A stretch of 64,000 nucleotides of DNA. Origin: Citrobacter amalonaticus Y19 (GTDB lineage: Bacteria > Pseudomonadota > Gammaproteobacteria > Enterobacterales > Enterobacteriaceae). Numbering within the stretch: the first letter of the stretch is position 1; each line of letters starts with the position of its first letter. Positions 62,836 to 64,000 of the stretch are shown here, piece by piece. The notes beneath the pieces were generated by a model. It did no database searches. It saw nothing but the letters and a program-made list of their open reading frames with translations, and was not told the DNA's origin. Made by a program: the position numbers and the translations under genes. The stretch spans positions 1,550,001-1,614,000 of the forward strand of contig NZ_CP011132.1 in the NCBI RefSeq assembly GCF_000981805.1, in the 5' to 3' direction.

Positions 62836-64000
62836 ATGGATATGAAAGAATTTAAATTAACGACAATGGCGGTGTTGATCGGCAGCCTGTTAGTGGCAAA
62901 TAATCTTTGTGCAAAAATCTATGACAATAATGAAGGGATTATCACCGGGAGTGGCATCCTTACGGAAGGTGGCGACTATAAAATAGTCAGTACCGCTGGG
63001 GAAAATAACACCCTTTCCGTGGCGAACAATGGCGGGATTACGATTACCAACCCGGGAGGAACGCCAATCGTTAACGCATGGGGCGAATTTGAAAATGGCG
63101 ATTTTACACTCGCCCCAGGCACCGTTTACGTTACCAATAGCGGAACAATCAATTTAGGGTCAGGCTCTACGGTGAATCAAATTACCGGGGATTTTATTCC
63201 GGGTACGGTTAATGGACGCCCGGACCTGGCGCTTGATGAAGATTATCATTTTCTGTTCGCCGTCGGCATTATCGCTGCGGGGGGAACCAGTGACGCCTAT
63301 CGTGCACAAAAAGGCGTGATTATTGCCGATGATTTAACCATAAACATCAGTCACCAGCGTGATGGTAAGGCTATCACGGGTATCTATTCTGATAAGAATA
63401 ATGGCGTTATTACCTTAACCGGTGACACCACGGTGAATGCAACGGCAACCGGGGCGAATGGACACGCTTTTGGCGTTTATGCGAAGAAAGGCAGTTTCAT
63501 CGACGCTGAAAATATTATTATTAATAATAAAAGTACAGAATATGCCGTGGGGATTGTTTCGGAATCGCAAAGCGCAACCGATCGCTCACTTGTTCACTAT
63601 CAGAATGCCACGGTTAAATCCGTTGCCGATGATTTTGCAGATGGTATTAATGCTAACGGCGGCTATATCGAAGCGTCTGGCGATACCTCTGTCGATGTCA
63701 CCGCCAATGCAGTTGGGGGAGTCGCATCCGCAATCTGGCTTTCTGATGGTCCTTCGGGCATCAATTTGGATTCGTTTATCACCACCCACGGTACAACAAC
63801 ACTGCTACTGAAATCCGGTGCGGACAGGACGGTTCTTGATGGCGTCGACTCAATGGGATCTTCGCAATATACCGGTAATGTCCTGAACATCGCGCTGGAT
63901 ACCCAGGGACACCAGCAGACGACCGGGACCGGTATTCTGGCCAGTAAAAAAAATGCGCTGACGGCGGGTAAAATCGACATTAATGGTCACCTGACCATTG
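62836..64000 (+). CDS. autotransporter-like surface protein, 5' part (runs off window)
   Basis: The frame from the ATG at 62836 stays open to the window end (388 residues seen). The N-terminus MDMKEFKLTTMAVLIGSLLV...CAKIYD is a signal peptide. The rest is beta-helix-like with frequent Gly, Asn and Thr and turn motifs such as NNGGITITNPGG and GVITLTGDTTVNATATGANG, resembling pertactin/AIDA passengers. The barrel domain must lie beyond the edge, so the autotransporter call is inferred from passenger style. A second ATG at 62842 is an equal start choice, and the ribosome site is weak. It follows yddE on the same strand behind a terminator, so it has its own promoter. Confidence 0.75.
   Translation, partial: MDMKEFKLTTMAVLIGSLLVANNLCAKIYDNNEGIITGSGILTEGGDYKIVSTAGENNTLSVANNGGITITNPGGTPIVNAWGEFENGDFTLAPGTVYVTNSGTINLGSGSTVNQITGDFIPGTVNGRPDLALDEDYHFLFAVGIIAAGGTSDAYRAQKGVIIADDLTINISHQRDGKAITGIYSDKNNGVITLTGDTTVNATATGANGHAFGVYAKKGSFIDAENIIINNKSTEYAVGIVSESQSATDRSLVHYQNATVKSVADDFADGINANGGYIEASGDTSVDVTANAVGGVASAIWLSDGPSGINLDSFITTHGTTTLLLKSGADRTVLDGVDSMGSSQYTGNVLNIALDTQGHQQTTGTGILASKKNALTAGKIDINGHLTI

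Noticed and set aside
1..64000. CRISPR arrays, tRNA genes, insertion sequences, prophage
   Set aside because: No regularly spaced repeats, cloverleaf genes, transposase or integrase reading frames were seen.

Overview
The window looks like chromosome of an enterobacterium close to Citrobacter. The backbone genes (hipBA, digH, dosCP, ddp, osmC, sra, maeA, yddM, fdnGHI, yddG, smvA, narUZYWV, yddE) resemble their E. coli and Salmonella counterparts throughout. The layout mixes the two: hipBA and ddp as in E. coli, but an OmpD-type porin beside yddG with smvA/smvR as in Salmonella. The genus is inferred from this mix, not proven. I saw no tRNA, rRNA, CRISPR array, transposase or prophage gene.

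Layout. 1-3340: 3' part of a surface autotransporter. 3393-5113: hipBA toxin-antitoxin module behind four HipB operators. 5424-8618: a second autotransporter on the minus strand whose last ~500 residues resemble the first. 9347-10675: digH, a cell-wall glycosyl hydrolase lipoprotein. 10721-22507: a minus-strand set of three genes, a DUF2235 alpha/beta hydrolase followed by two giant proteins (1761 and 1736 aa) that match no family I know. From memory of E. coli K-12, digH and dosC are direct neighbours there, so this ~12 kb is an accessory insertion and the best candidate for an undescribed system. 23075-26889: dosC-dosP, oxygen-sensing cyclic-di-GMP synthase and phosphodiesterase. 26951-29369: a chemoreceptor and an HdeB-like acid chaperone.

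29699-36665: an RpiR-type regulator followed by ddpXABCDF (D-Ala-D-Ala dipeptidase and dipeptide ABC importer), behind a good sigma-54 promoter that implies nitrogen control. 36723-39394: osmC, sra and maeA. 39506-41418: a 27-codon leader ORF with a strong ribosome site and a long hairpin, then an ABC-F ATPase; this looks like attenuation. 41553-42160: a HigBA-type pair (antitoxin = yddM). 42211-42813: an exported inorganic pyrophosphatase. 42957-47550: fdnGHI, the nitrate-inducible formate dehydrogenase, with a selenocysteine TGA, SECIS hairpin and well-placed FNR and NarL sites. 47786-50293: yddG and an OmpD-like porin. 50380-53003: a GFA-fold protein, then the smvA efflux pump and its TetR regulator smvR with two operators between them. 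53216-61376: narU and narZYWV, the second nitrate reductase. 61505-62398: yddE. 62836-64000: 5' part of a third autotransporter.

Themes: anaerobic nitrate/formate respiration, nitrogen scavenging from peptidoglycan dipeptides, stationary-phase and acid stress proteins, and surface adhesins at both ends. Many gene ends carry a GCCCGGTA-type hairpin.
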